The position numbers and the translations under genes were made by a program. This document shows positions 7,675 to 17,420 of a stretch of DNA of 64,000 bases, in pieces. The DNA lies in NCBI GenBank assembly GCA_934454655.1, contig CAKSFK010000006.1, positions 1-64,000 on the forward strand, read 5' to 3'. The DNA is from an uncultured Eubacteriales bacterium. GTDB taxonomy: Bacteria; Bacillota; Clostridia; Oscillospirales; Acutalibacteraceae. How positions within the stretch are numbered: the stretch's first letter is position 1; each line of letters starts with the position of its first letter. The notes under the pieces are model-generated. The model worked only from the letters and a program-made list of their open reading frames with translations, searched no databases and was not told the DNA's origin.

Positions 7675-8444
7675 TTTTTAACCTCCGAAAAAATATTTAA
7701 AAAATAATTATTCATAAATTCACGTTCGGACAAATTCCCCCGTACCGCAAGCGCAGCCGCCGCAACGGGAATAAAATCCTCTGTTTTTTGCCCGTCTATG
7801 CCAAGGCTCGACACCGCGTCAAGATAAAACCGCGCCGCCTTTTCGCCGTATTTGTAACAAAGCTTTAGATACGTATTTGCCGCGTCCGCAAAAGCGGGAC
7901 CTGCCGAAGCATTTTCCCAGTCGAGAATACATGCTCTGCCGTCTTCCGTTATTACTATGTTATCGGGCATGAAATCTCCGTGGCAAATGTTATCACCCGG
8001 GTCTATACTCTCAAGGCGGCAAAAAAGCTTTTCCTTGATTTCTCCGCTTATATCCGCGCTTTCAAGTATTTCGGAAATTTTCGCCCTTAGGTCGGCGGTT
8101 TTGTTAAAGCTTTTATTAAAAACTCGCGCGTGTATGCGGGCAAGGCTTGACATATATTCCCGAATTTCAAAAATATTGGCCTCGATAAGCTGTTCAAGGG
8201 TTTCACCCTCGACAAACTCGCTCACAATCGCCCATTTTCCGTTCTCGTCTGTTACGCCCGATATTTTCGGAACGCACACCCCGGCTTCCGCCGCAAGGGA
8301 CTGATTTAACGCCTCGGCAAAAACAGCGGAATCCCTGTTTTTACCGTAATACACTTTAATGACCCTGTCTGAGTCACGGTACACCGTTTTTTCGGTTCTT
8401 ACGGCTATTATTCTGTCAAGCGTCATAATTACAGCCTTCGGCAC
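7671..8444 (-). CDS. Aminoglycoside/choline kinase-like phosphotransferase
   Basis: First gene of the hydrogenase/signalling operon. The 257-residue protein has the APH fold: N-lobe lysine in RVIKVYYG (about residue 30), the catalytic Brenner loop HGDFMPDN (about 156-163) and the metal-binding ILDWENA (about 175). All catalytic residues are intact, so it should be an active small-molecule or protein kinase. Its place ahead of a [2Fe-2S] protein, sensory hydrogenase and PP2C phosphatase makes antibiotic resistance unlikely. A role as the kinase opposing the phosphatase is an inference. The start is GTG at 8444: an in-frame TGA at 8453 excludes longer forms, and AAAGGAGGA lies about 16 bases upstream, which is rather far. 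Confidence 0.8.
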   Translation of the reverse strand: MPKAVIMTLDRIIAVRTEKTVYRDSDRVIKVYYGKNRDSAVFAEALNQSLAAEAGVCVPKISGVTDENGKWAIVSEFVEGETLEQLIEANIFEIREYMSSLARIHARVFNKSFNKTADLRAKISEILESADISGEIKEKLFCRLESIDPGDNICHGDFMPDNIVITEDGRACILDWENASAGPAFADAANTYLKLCYKYGEKAARFYLDAVSSLGIDGQKTEDFIPVAAAALAVRGNLSEREFMNNYFLNIFSEVKK

Positions 8445-8474
8445 AATTTGTCACGCCTACTCCTCCTTTAAATG

Positions 8475-8503
8475 ATTATACTTCCTTTTGCCGTGATAAT
8501 CAA
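8475..8503 (-). promoter_or_regulatory. Promoter of the hydrogenase/signalling operon
   Basis: On the minus strand: -35 TTGATT (8498-8503), 17-nt spacer, -10 TATAAT (8475-8480), then AAAGGAGGA at 8461-8469. It drives the five genes from the APH-like kinase to the group B hydrogenase. I saw no obvious Rex-type palindrome overlapping it. Confidence 0.75.
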
Positions 8504-8522
8504 GTAAAAATATATAAGGAAT

Positions 8523-11500
8523 TTAAACCGATATTTCGCGGGAAAGCGCAAACGAATAAATAATTCTTTGCTTTACCTTCTTTTTGAATATTTTTTCGCA
8601 CGCCGCGGCGTATATTTCAAGCTGTTCCCCGTAAGCCGATTTAAGCATTTCGGCGTTATCCGCGCGGTCTGTTTTAAAATCCAGCACCACTATTTCGCCG
8701 TCCTCTTCAAAGCAGAGGTCAACCGCGCCCTGAACAATAACGTTTTCGCCGTCAAAAGCGCTGTCGAGCCCCGGTTCAATGCGGTTTGCGGGGATTTCGG
8801 TTATAAATCGCATTTCCCGTCTTACATCTTTCGATTTCTTTATGCGCCCGAAAACATCGCTCTCAAAAAACACTTTGAGCTTTTCACGCGAAACGGCATC
8901 CGCCTCGCGCTCCGATATAAACTGCCATTCGTAAAGCCTGTTTATTTCGCCGTCAAGGTCGTCCGTTTTGTTAAAGTCGATAAACTCCATAACCTTGTGG
9001 GTCGCGGTGCCGCGTCCCGCTCCCGAAAGACCGCCGCTCATAAATGAGGGTCTTGCCGAGAAGGCGTATTTTTCACTTTCGGCACTGTTTGCAAGTGCCG
9101 AAACCGAGCTTTTCGACTCAATGCTTAAAAGCGGAGCATACGGATATACATAAGCCGTGTTCTTAATAATTGACTCGGTGATTTCAGCATTCGGAATGTA
9201 ATCATCCGTTTCGGTGCTGTCGGGCAATTCGGGCATATCGTCCTCGGAAGAATAAATATAAACGCCGATACGGCTTTTTGTGCCGGCGGGAATAATGCCC
9301 GACCCGCCGCTTCTTAAAGCCGTGCCGTTCGGGTGCAGTACCGCCGACAGACAAAGCCACTTAGCGTACGAACGCAGTCTGAGTGACGCCTCATCCTGCC
9401 TGCCCGCAAAGAGCGCCGCCGACGCCTGCGCCTCATCCGCCGTCTTTTCGGCATCGTTCACCGCCGCGGTGAAAATCAGCCTGTCCTCGGTTCTTGTCAT
9501 GGCAACATATAAGAGCCGCAGTTCCTCCTCCGACGCACGCCGCCTTGCGCTGTCAAGAATAACCTCTCTTCCGACGGTTGTGCGCTTTTGTTTTTTATCC
9601 TCATCATAATATCTGAACCCAATACCGCCCGAAACCGAATAGAGCGTGGGCGAGCGTGATTCGCCGTCGTTAAACGCACCCGCACAGTCCGCCGCAATAC
9701 AAACCGGGAATTGCAGTCCTTTTGAAGCGTGAATACTCATAATTTTAACCGTATCCCCGCCCGACAGCGCCGCTGCAGACTTCATTCCGCTTTGCGATTG
9801 CTTTAAAACATAGTTTACAAATCCGCCCGGTGTGCCGCAGTTGTCCGCCGCATATTGCGCAGCGTAAGATACCAACAGCAACAGGTTATTTCTGCGGCGC
9901 TCACCGTCCTCAAGCGCGGATACGCGGTTAAGGTAGTCCGTTTCCGCCAACAGCCGTGTAATAAGCCGCGGCAGGGGCAGTGTTACGCTTAAAAGCCTGT
10001 ATTTTTCCAAGCTCTCAAGCACCGCTTTGCACTTGCCGTCACCGTTTTCGGCGCAGAACACCAAAGCCGAATAAAGACTGCCCTTTTTATGCTTTATCCG
10101 CATTTCGGCAACATCCGATTCGGAAAAGCCGAACACGGGCGACAAAAGCACCGTCAGGAGTTCTACATCGGAATCGGGATTATCAATAATTTTAAGCAAT
10201 GACAAAAATGCCGAAACTTCCCTTTTTTCGGCGTACCCCTCGGTGCCGAAGATAACGGGTATACCGTGCTTTCGCATTTCGGCCGCCAGAACAGGGGCTT
10301 TGTTTTTTGTACTGCGTAAAAGCACGGTAAAATCCGAATAACGTGCAGGTCTTAAAGTGCCGTCGCTCTGTTTTATGCAGTTCCCCGCCGCCATTGTTTC
10401 GTTTATTATCCCGACAATACGGCGCGCCTCGCACTTAAGCTTTTCCTCCGCCGAGCCTTTGTTCTCAACAATGCAAAGCTGTACGGGTTCAAGCGGCGCC
10501 GCGGGATAAACCGCCGCGGGAATAAGCTTTTCGTTATCATTATATACAATGCTTCCGGTTTTCTCGGTCATCATATTCTCGAAAAAGTAGTTTATGAAAT
10601 CGCAGACCTCGGGTTTACTGCGGAAATTGCAGCCCAGAATTATCCTTTTAGGCTCGTTTTCACCGGCGGAAGAAACAGGCTTCGCGGCGTTTATCTTTTT
10701 AAGGAAATTCTCGGGATTTGCCCCTCTGAAGCCGTATATACTCTGTTTAACGTCCCCCACGGCGAAAAGACGTTTTCCGCCGCCCGAAAGAATGCTGAAC
10801 AGCATATCCTGCAGATCGTTGGTATCCTGGTATTCATCCACCATAACCTCATCGTAACGCGAAAGCAGTTCGCCGTTTTCCGATTCTCCGCTCAGCAGTT
10901 TAAGCGCCAGATGCTCGGTGTTGTGAAATGTAAACGTATTTCTTGCAAGGTATTCCTCAAAAAGGCGCGTATCCAGCTTTTTCAGTATTTCCGATAACAG
11001 CTTTACAGGTTCGTAAAGTTCGGAAAGCCCTGCGGATATGCTCTTTTCATCATCGTAAAAAATGCGTTCGAGCGACTCTTTTTCCTTTTTGAAATATCCC
11101 CACGCCTGCTTTGCCGCCTTTGCGGGCATTGAACCCGAAAGACCGTTTGCGCGCGGCAGATCGGGAAAACAAAGCCCCCCGACAGCGGAAAACACTTCGT
11201 CCCATTTTCCGCTCTCCGCGGCAGTTTTCAGTGAGCCGAAAAGCCCTGCGGCGTCACTGAACGCCGTCACATAAGCCTTTGCCGCCTTTTCATCGCCGAA
11301 AAGCAGGTCCACGGCATTTGCCGCAAGCGCCGAAAGTTCGTCCGCCGCCTTTGCGGCGCGTTTAACGGCATAATCGTACCACACGTTTCCGGGCGCGAAT
11401 TTATCGGCATTATACATTTCATAAAGCCCGTCAAACCATTTTCGCGGCTCGGCAAGCTGTCTGCTGTATTCGTAAATTTCAAGCACAAAATCCGAAAAAT

Positions 11501-12005
11501 CGCCGTCGTCATACTCCGCGCCCACAATATCCATAAGTCTTAAAAAATCGGCGTCGCCGCTCTCGTAATATTCCGAGAGGATACTGCTCAAAACCGCCTC
11601 GTTAACGGGCATTAGAGAATAGCCGTCGCTCATTTTAAAATCGGGCGATACACCCGCCTTTTCAAAATTTTCCCTTACAAGGTCAATGCAAAAGGAGTCT
11701 ATTGTGCATATCTTAGCGCTCCCAAGCAGTCTTTTCTGCCTTAAAAGCCCTACGTCGTCGGGATTGCTCCTGCACTCGGCGTCCAGTCTTTTTTCAATTC
11801 TTGTACGCATTTCCGCCGCCGCGGCGTTTGTAAAGGTTACAATAAGCATTCTGTCCGCACTTACGGGCGAAACCTTATCGGTAAGTCGGTTTATAACACG
11901 TTCAACCAAAACGGCGGTCTTGCCTGAACCTGCCGCCGCCGAAACAAGCACGTTTCCGCGCGCGTCAATCGCCGCCTGCTGTTCGGGTGTCGGATTAAAC
12001 GCCAT
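8523..12005 (-). CDS. addA: ATP-dependent helicase/nuclease subunit AddA
   Basis: UvrD-family 3'-5' helicase plus RecB-type nuclease of the AddAB complex, which processes double-strand breaks for RecA. Visible motifs: Walker A SAAAGSGKTAVL (about 28), helicase motif II MVDEYQDTND (about 395), motif III VGDVKQSIYGFRGA, motif IV-VI segments including IHASKGLQFP and LLYVAMTRTEDRL, and the C-terminal nuclease motif VLDFKTDR (about 1120). At about 1160 residues it is of normal length. The frame opens at GTG 12017, but ATG 12005 (MAFNPTPEQQ) is preferred with GAGAGG upstream. It overlaps the end of addB, so the two are co-translated. Confidence 0.96.
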   Translation of the reverse strand: MAFNPTPEQQAAIDARGNVLVSAAAGSGKTAVLVERVINRLTDKVSPVSADRMLIVTFTNAAAAEMRTRIEKRLDAECRSNPDDVGLLRQKRLLGSAKICTIDSFCIDLVRENFEKAGVSPDFKMSDGYSLMPVNEAVLSSILSEYYESGDADFLRLMDIVGAEYDDGDFSDFVLEIYEYSRQLAEPRKWFDGLYEMYNADKFAPGNVWYDYAVKRAAKAADELSALAANAVDLLFGDEKAAKAYVTAFSDAAGLFGSLKTAAESGKWDEVFSAVGGLCFPDLPRANGLSGSMPAKAAKQAWGYFKKEKESLERIFYDDEKSISAGLSELYEPVKLLSEILKKLDTRLFEEYLARNTFTFHNTEHLALKLLSGESENGELLSRYDEVMVDEYQDTNDLQDMLFSILSGGGKRLFAVGDVKQSIYGFRGANPENFLKKINAAKPVSSAGENEPKRIILGCNFRSKPEVCDFINYFFENMMTEKTGSIVYNDNEKLIPAAVYPAAPLEPVQLCIVENKGSAEEKLKCEARRIVGIINETMAAGNCIKQSDGTLRPARYSDFTVLLRSTKNKAPVLAAEMRKHGIPVIFGTEGYAEKREVSAFLSLLKIIDNPDSDVELLTVLLSPVFGFSESDVAEMRIKHKKGSLYSALVFCAENGDGKCKAVLESLEKYRLLSVTLPLPRLITRLLAETDYLNRVSALEDGERRRNNLLLLVSYAAQYAADNCGTPGGFVNYVLKQSQSGMKSAAALSGGDTVKIMSIHASKGLQFPVCIAADCAGAFNDGESRSPTLYSVSGGIGFRYYDEDKKQKRTTVGREVILDSARRRASEEELRLLYVAMTRTEDRLIFTAAVNDAEKTADEAQASAALFAGRQDEASLRLRSYAKWLCLSAVLHPNGTALRSGGSGIIPAGTKSRIGVYIYSSEDDMPELPDSTETDDYIPNAEITESIIKNTAYVYPYAPLLSIESKSSVSALANSAESEKYAFSARPSFMSGGLSGAGRGTATHKVMEFIDFNKTDDLDGEINRLYEWQFISEREADAVSREKLKVFFESDVFGRIKKSKDVRREMRFITEIPANRIEPGLDSAFDGENVIVQGAVDLCFEEDGEIVVLDFKTDRADNAEMLKSAYGEQLEIYAAACEKIFKKKVKQRIIYSFALSREISV

Positions 12006-15000
12006 CTTCCTTTTCACCTCTCATTTTTTCAAAAACCTCATCGTTTTTCAAGTCCGGCACACGTCGGCTCGGCTCGTCCTCGCGACCGCAGACCGATTTA
12101 AAATCGCAGTACTTGCACGCAGGCGTTTCCCTGCCGTCAAGCGGATCCCGGTCTATTTTGCCGCTTAATATTTCACTGCCTGTATCACGCATAAGCTTTT
12201 CGATGTAATCAAATATCCGCGAAAAGTCCTCCGCCGATGCAAATGATGTGCAGCGCCGACTTATACTTCCGCTCTTTGTAAGTGTAAGTTTAGGCACAAA
12301 TTCGCCGTTCATTTCCCTGTCCATTGCCGAAACAAGTTCTTTTTCACCGCGCAGCAGCCCGTTCATAGCCATTCCCTCGTCATTAAGGTCGCGTTTTGAG
12401 GGCATATAGAGTATACCCGCCGCTTTTTCGTCATCATTGCCTGCGGCGCGCGTTACGGCGTAGAGGTAGATCAGCATCTGCATATTAAGCCCGAACAGAA
12501 CATCGGGCAATTTGAATTTGCGGCTGCCCGTTTTGTAATCTATAACGCGTATGTAAGCGCCGTATTTATCCACACGGTCAATACTGCCCGTAATTGAAAC
12601 TTCGCCGCCCTCAAACGGTATGTTTAAGGGTGGTATTTCGCCGTCGCCGCCTATTTTAACCTCACAGCCCACGGGTTCAAAATCGCTTTGTGCAAACTCT
12701 CGTGCAAGCTGGCGCACAACGTCCTTGAGTGAGCGCGATATCCTTGAAACCAGAAATTCCGCGCGTTTTGTTTCCACCGAGCGATAGCCCGTAATACCGT
12801 CAAGATACTCACTTATGTATTTGTCCACAAGGTTATCAAGCTCATCACCGCTTAAAGAGCATATTCCTTTTTTGTATTTACCGACAATTCTTTCAAGCAC
12901 ATAATGAACAACGGTTCCGCGCTGCAAAACGTTAAACTCGGCAGGCTTCAGTTTTTCCGCCCTTAAACCATAACGGCAGAAGAACGAAAAGTGACATTTG
13001 CGGAACGTTTCAAATTTAGAGGCGGACATAGCGATTTTTTTGCCGTAAAGCTCCCGCGCGGTATCCGTCGGCAGCGGTTCTCTTTCACCCCACGGCGCCG
13101 TTCCTGTTTTTTCGGTCTTTTCCGCGAAATCGGTTTTTAAAAGCGCCGCCTTTAGTTCCGCACCGCCGAAATTCGGTTTCAGCCTTCTTAGGCAGTACTG
13201 CGTGTAGGCGTCTTCCTTGGTTTCGGGCAGATTCACCGCCGAAAGCGCCGAATCTGGTTCGCTGACCTCGGCACAGCAGAGCGTTTCCCTTATTTCCGCA
13301 ACAAACGCCGAAGGTTCAAGCGGCTCTCCGCTTAATGTATTGCAGGCATACGATATAAACAGCCTGTCCGACGGACAGCAAAGATTGCAGTACACAAGAT
13401 AGTCCTCGTCCGTAACGGACGAAACCGAGTTATCAGGAATTTCCACACCTAAATCTATAAGCGCCCTGCGTTCGCCCGCGCCGAAAATTCCGCCGCCCTG
13501 CACGCCGCGAGGGAAAACGCCCTGATTTGCCCCGAGTATAAACGCAACCCGCGGGCGGGACGGGCGAATTCTGTCCGCCGCACCGAATGTAACCTCATCG
13601 AGCATACGGGGTATCACCCCGACGGACTCCAGAGAAACCGAAAGATTTAAAGCCTCGCAAAAATCGGTTTTTTTAATGTTTTCGCCGCCGAAACAAAGCG
13701 CCATACTGTCAAGCAGGCTCATATATTTATCGTAAGAAAGCCTTAAAGCCTCCGCGGAAAATGCCGCGCCGCATTTCTTAAACCGCCCCGACATATCCTT
13801 AAGCTTTTCGGCGGCTCCGCATTTTTCAAGCAGCCGTACCGCCGCCGCAGCCATATCCGCCGCGGTACCCGAGAACTCCTCTTTAAATTCAAGCAACGGC
13901 TTTATTGCCTTTTCGCGCAGCACGTTAATTCGTTTAAGCTCATCCTCTTCCGCCTTGCCGAGCGGCTCGGACACAAAACCGCGGGGGTCTGTCGTCCATT
14001 CATTCTCAAGCATTTTACCGTCTATGTTCCACAAAAACATATAATTTTCAAGCGCCGCCGTTTCATCGGCAGTGAGCGTGCCGAGCCCGGTTTTGTGAAA
14101 TCTCAGTACACTTTCGCGGCCGAAGCTTGTCGCCGCGTCCGTTGCGGCTGAAACCGCACTTACCTGCGGAAAAGCGGAAAGCGGCACGCGCTTATCGTAA
14201 AAACAGGGTATTCCGTTTCTTTCGCACGCCGCGGCAAACTGCTCCTCATACGTTTCGGTATCACGGCAGATAACCACAAAATCCCTGTACCGCATATTAT
14301 TTTCTCTTACAAGCCGCCTTATGTTCCGCGCGGCAAACTCCGCCTCGTCAGCATAGGTCGCGGCGGCGCAAACGGTTATATCGTCGGCATTCTCCGCCGT
14401 TTCGGGTACGCCGCCCGATATAAGCGTTTCAAGGGCTTTCATCCCGGGTGACGAATAACGGTTTTCGTTTAAAACGAGCGGCTCGTCACAGGTAACGCCC
14501 TGCCGCCGCGCCGACCGCGTTATTTTTTCCGCGGCAAGGCGTATATTTGAAAAAATGTTGTACTCTTTATCAGCGGCGGGGTCGTTTGTAAGACCCACGG
14601 TAAGGCTCTCCGCGCGGGACAGAATACGGTCTATAATTTTAAACTGCTGACCCGTAAAACCCTTAAACGAATCTATAAACACAGGCCTTTCGTTAAAATA
14701 ATCGCAGTCCTCCAGCTGTCTGTAAAGCTTTGTAAGCATATCGGCAGGGTCAATAAACTTTTCGCCCGTAACCGCGTCGTAGGTTTCGTAAATCAGCGCC
14801 GTGTCAATAAGCTTTGCCGCAAGGCTGCCGTTATCGGTACGTTCGGCGGCGCGCCGCAGCTCCCCGGGGGTTACGGCGTTTATTTTAAATTCCCCCACCG
14901 TATCAAGCATTGTTTTCGCAAACGCAACCGAACCGTGGTAGCGGCTCCACAGCTTAAGATCATCACCTATAAGCCTTAAGGCACGGTTCATAAAAATAAC

Positions 15001-15264
15001 CTTGTCCGCGTCGTTCAGGGTTTCTCCCGCCGGTCCGCCCTTCATTCTCCCAACCTCGTCGCACAGCCGCGAAAAGGTAGTAACGGTCACACTTTGCGCG
15101 GCACTGTCCCCCAAAGCTTTCAGCACCGCGCGTTCGCTCTCAAACGAAAACTGCTCGGGTACGATAAGCACGGGGCGCCGCCCCCTGCCGATCGCCTCGG
15201 CTATCATTTTAATTATATTGCAGGTCTTGCCGCAGCCTGCCCTGCCGAAGATGAACTTAAGCAT
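11995..15264 (-). CDS. addB: ATP-dependent helicase/deoxyribonuclease subunit AddB
   Basis: Partner of AddA. It has an N-terminal Walker A GRAGCGKT (residues 8-15), a degenerate helicase body, and a C-terminal RecB-like nuclease with the SIDRVDKYGAYIRVIDYKTG motif. Cysteines that bind the [4Fe-4S] cluster are visible in CHFSFFC and in CKYCDFKSVC near the end. The 1,090-residue length is typical. The open frame starts at GTG 15273; ATG at 15264 is preferred because GGTGAG sits 5 bases upstream. First gene of a two-gene minus-strand operon, diverging from ylxM-ffh across about 140 bases. Confidence 0.95.
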   Translation of the reverse strand: MLKFIFGRAGCGKTCNIIKMIAEAIGRGRRPVLIVPEQFSFESERAVLKALGDSAAQSVTVTTFSRLCDEVGRMKGGPAGETLNDADKVIFMNRALRLIGDDLKLWSRYHGSVAFAKTMLDTVGEFKINAVTPGELRRAAERTDNGSLAAKLIDTALIYETYDAVTGEKFIDPADMLTKLYRQLEDCDYFNERPVFIDSFKGFTGQQFKIIDRILSRAESLTVGLTNDPAADKEYNIFSNIRLAAEKITRSARRQGVTCDEPLVLNENRYSSPGMKALETLISGGVPETAENADDITVCAAATYADEAEFAARNIRRLVRENNMRYRDFVVICRDTETYEEQFAAACERNGIPCFYDKRVPLSAFPQVSAVSAATDAATSFGRESVLRFHKTGLGTLTADETAALENYMFLWNIDGKMLENEWTTDPRGFVSEPLGKAEEDELKRINVLREKAIKPLLEFKEEFSGTAADMAAAAVRLLEKCGAAEKLKDMSGRFKKCGAAFSAEALRLSYDKYMSLLDSMALCFGGENIKKTDFCEALNLSVSLESVGVIPRMLDEVTFGAADRIRPSRPRVAFILGANQGVFPRGVQGGGIFGAGERRALIDLGVEIPDNSVSSVTDEDYLVYCNLCCPSDRLFISYACNTLSGEPLEPSAFVAEIRETLCCAEVSEPDSALSAVNLPETKEDAYTQYCLRRLKPNFGGAELKAALLKTDFAEKTEKTGTAPWGEREPLPTDTARELYGKKIAMSASKFETFRKCHFSFFCRYGLRAEKLKPAEFNVLQRGTVVHYVLERIVGKYKKGICSLSGDELDNLVDKYISEYLDGITGYRSVETKRAEFLVSRISRSLKDVVRQLAREFAQSDFEPVGCEVKIGGDGEIPPLNIPFEGGEVSITGSIDRVDKYGAYIRVIDYKTGSRKFKLPDVLFGLNMQMLIYLYAVTRAAGNDDEKAAGILYMPSKRDLNDEGMAMNGLLRGEKELVSAMDREMNGEFVPKLTLTKSGSISRRCTSFASAEDFSRIFDYIEKLMRDTGSEILSGKIDRDPLDGRETPACKYCDFKSVCGREDEPSRRVPDLKNDEVFEKMRGEKEDGV

Positions 15265-15341
15265 TTTTCTCACCGCCGAAAAGTTGTTTATTACATTTTA
15301 ACACACCTTACGTTTTTTTTCGAGTATTATTTTAAAAACGC

Positions 15342-15370
15342 TTGACAAGATGTGCCTTTGATGATATAAT
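15342..15370 (+). promoter_or_regulatory. Promoter of the ylxM-ffh operon
   Basis: Perfect -35 TTGACA (15342-15347), 17-nt spacer and perfect -10 TATAAT (15365-15370), about 40 bases before the ylxM start. It is among the best sigma-A promoters in the window, fitting a high-demand secretion/translation operon. Confidence 0.85.
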
Positions 15371-15375
15371 ATTGC

Positions 15376-15398
15376 CTGTAAAGCTTTTTTCTTTACAG
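15376..15398 (+). repeat. Stem-loop in the ylxM leader
   Basis: A perfect 8-bp inverted repeat CTGTAAAG (15376-15383) / CTTTACAG (15391-15398) has a T-rich loop. It lies at the very start of the transcript and ends just before the ribosome binding site GAGGTGG. It could stabilise the 5' end or tune ylxM translation; no known regulatory element is recognised. Confidence 0.6.
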
Positions 15399-15410
15399 TG
15401 AGGTGGTTCG

Positions 15411-15719
15411 GTGAGCAAAGATCTGCATATATCCGCTTTGCTTGATGTTTACGGCGCTTTTCTGGGCGCAAAGCAAAGGGAAATTACCGAACATTATTAT
15501 AACGACGATCTCTCCCTTGCCGAAATTGCCGAAAACGAGGGGATAACCCGTCAGGGCGTGCGCGACCGCATTAAACGCGCCGAGCAAACGCTTATTTCGC
15601 TTGAGCGGGAGTGCCGTTACTGCGAACGCTTTAAAAGGCTTAAAGAGCTTGCGTCACGGCTGAGCGGGGGCGACACCGGCGTTGTTAAGGAACTTACCGA
15701 TATTATAGAGGAGCTGTAA
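15411..15719 (+). CDS. ylxM: YlxM-family putative DNA-binding/SRP-associated protein
   Basis: A 102-residue UPF0122 (p13/YlxM) protein, nearly all a sigma-70 region 4-like helix-turn-helix (LSLAEIAENEGITRQGVRDRIKRAEQTLISLE). Family members sit immediately before ffh and have been linked to signal recognition particle function. The gene begins with GTG after GAGGTGG, 4 bases upstream. Two bases separate its stop from the ffh start, so the pair is tightly coupled. The exact function is unsettled in the family. Confidence 0.9.
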   Translation: MSKDLHISALLDVYGAFLGAKQREITEHYYNDDLSLAEIAENEGITRQGVRDRIKRAEQTLISLERECRYCERFKRLKELASRLSGGDTGVVKELTDIIEEL

Positions 15720-15721
15720 CC

Positions 15722-17065
15722 ATGGCGTTTGAAAATTTATCAGATAAGCTTTCGGGCGTTTTCAAGCGCCTGCGCTCAAAGGGAAAACTGAGCGAGGCGG
15801 ATGTTAAGACCGCTATGCGCGAAGTAAGGCTTGCCCTGCTTGAAGCGGACGTTAACTACAAGGTTGCAAGGGACTTCACGAACTCGGTTACCGAAAAGTG
15901 CATAGGCGCTAATGTTATGGAAAGCCTTACCGCACCGCAAACGGTTGTTAAAATCGTAAAGGAAGAGCTTACCGCGCTTATGGGCAGCGAACAGGCGCGG
16001 CTTAAAACGTCCGATAAAATTCCCACCGTTGTTATGATGTGCGGCTTGCAGGGTTCGGGTAAGACTACCCATTCCGCAAAGCTTGCCAAGTTTTTAAAGG
16101 CAAAGGGTCACCGCCCGATGCTTGTTGCGTGCGATATTTACCGTCCCGCCGCAATTGAACAGCTTAAGGTTGTGGGCAAGGCGGTGGATGTGCCTGTGTT
16201 TGAAATGGGTACGAAAAAGCCCGAAGATACCGCAAAACAGGCGGTTGCCAAAGCCAGGGACTACGGCTACGACTTTGTAATACTCGACACCGCGGGCAGA
16301 CTTCATATTGACGAAGAGCTTATGGCTGAACTTAAACGCATTACCGAGGCGGTTGAGGTTAATGATATTCTGCTTGTTATTGACTCAATGATAGGTCAGG
16401 ACGCCGTTAACGTTGCAAAAGCGTTTAACGATATACTTGAGATTGACGGCATCATTTTAACAAAGCTGGACGGCGATACGCGCGGCGGCGCGGCGCTTTC
16501 GGTCCGTGCGGTTACAGGCAAACCGATTATGTTTGCGGGCGTGGGCGAAAAGCTTGACGAATTGGATGAATTTCACCCCGACCGTATGGCTTCAAGAATA
16601 CTCGGTATGGGCGATGTGCTTTCGCTTATAGAGCGCGCCGAATCCGAGCTTGATAAGAAAAAAGCAGCGGAAACGGCAAAAAAGCTTGAAGAAAACAAGT
16701 TTGATATGAACGACCTGCTTGAGCAGTTCCAGCAGATAAAAAAGATGGGGTCGCTTAAAAGTATACTTTCAATGCTGCCGGGTATGGACAAACAGCTTAA
16801 AAACGTTGATATTGACGACAGGCAGATGCTCCGTATTGAAGCTATTATAAAATCCATGACAAAAAAAGAGCGCGCAAAGCCCGAAATTATTAACGCCTCG
16901 CGGAAAAAGCGCATTGCGGCGGGCTCGGGTATGCGGGTTGAGGATGTCAACAAGCTGTTAAACCAGTATGAGCAAATGAAGAAAATGTTTAAGCAAATGA
17001 ACTCCAAGGGCGGAAAACGCCGTATGATGCGCGGTATGAAAATGCCCGGAGGAACAAATTTTTGA
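15722..17065 (+). CDS. ffh: Signal recognition particle protein Ffh
   Basis: SRP54 GTPase that delivers nascent membrane and secreted proteins to FtsY. It shows the N domain, then the G domain with G1 GLQGSGKTT (about 107), G3 LDTAGRLHID, G4 TKLDGDTRGGA and G5-type segment. The methionine-rich M domain (QFQQIKKMGSLKSILSMLPGM; C-terminal MMRGMKMPGG) binds the SRP RNA and signal peptides. The 447-residue length is standard. It sits in the conserved ylxM-ffh-rpsP order. Confidence 0.98.
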   Translation: MAFENLSDKLSGVFKRLRSKGKLSEADVKTAMREVRLALLEADVNYKVARDFTNSVTEKCIGANVMESLTAPQTVVKIVKEELTALMGSEQARLKTSDKIPTVVMMCGLQGSGKTTHSAKLAKFLKAKGHRPMLVACDIYRPAAIEQLKVVGKAVDVPVFEMGTKKPEDTAKQAVAKARDYGYDFVILDTAGRLHIDEELMAELKRITEAVEVNDILLVIDSMIGQDAVNVAKAFNDILEIDGIILTKLDGDTRGGAALSVRAVTGKPIMFAGVGEKLDELDEFHPDRMASRILGMGDVLSLIERAESELDKKKAAETAKKLEENKFDMNDLLEQFQQIKKMGSLKSILSMLPGMDKQLKNVDIDDRQMLRIEAIIKSMTKKERAKPEIINASRKKRIAAGSGMRVEDVNKLLNQYEQMKKMFKQMNSKGGKRRMMRGMKMPGGTNF

Positions 17066-17163
17066 TTTTAAAAGATGTGTTGCACCCGGTTGACGGAACT
17101 GTTTTATCGGCTCGGCAAAATTCTTTTTAAAATAAATATATCAATTTACGGAGGTGTGTTACA

Positions 17164-17406
17164 GTGGCAGTTAAAATAAGACTTCGCCGTATGGGCGCTA
17201 AAAGAGCCCCCTTCTACCGTGTTGTTGTTGCCGATTCAAGATATCCGCGTGACGGACGTTTCATTGAAGAGATCGGTACTTATGACCCGACAAAGGATCC
17301 GGCTGCGGTTAATATTGACGGCGAAAAGGCTAAGAAATGGATAGCCAACGGCGCTCAGCCGACCGATACCGTTAAAGCATTGCTTAAGAAAAACGGTGTT
17401 CTTTAA
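17164..17406 (+). CDS. rpsP: 30S ribosomal protein S16
   Basis: Small-subunit assembly protein of 80 residues, matching bacterial S16 from the N-terminal [28 protein letters not shown] segment (conserved RxGxKxxPxYR) through [11 protein letters not shown]. Starts with GTG at 17164 after GGAGGTG. The 98-base gap behind ffh contains a TTGACG box but no convincing -10, so it probably remains in the ffh operon. Confidence 0.97.
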   Translation: MAVKIRLRRMGAKRAPFYRVVVADSRYPRDGRFIEEIGTYDPTKDPAAVNIDGEKAKKWIANGAQPTDTVKALLKKNGVL

Positions 17407-17420
17407 AGTGAGGTAAAAAA

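Noticed and set aside
7671..8444. APH-family gene as aminoglycoside resistance
   Set aside because: It is the first gene of a hydrogenase/phosphatase operon with ordinary composition and no mobile-element context; the fold is shared by many non-resistance kinases.
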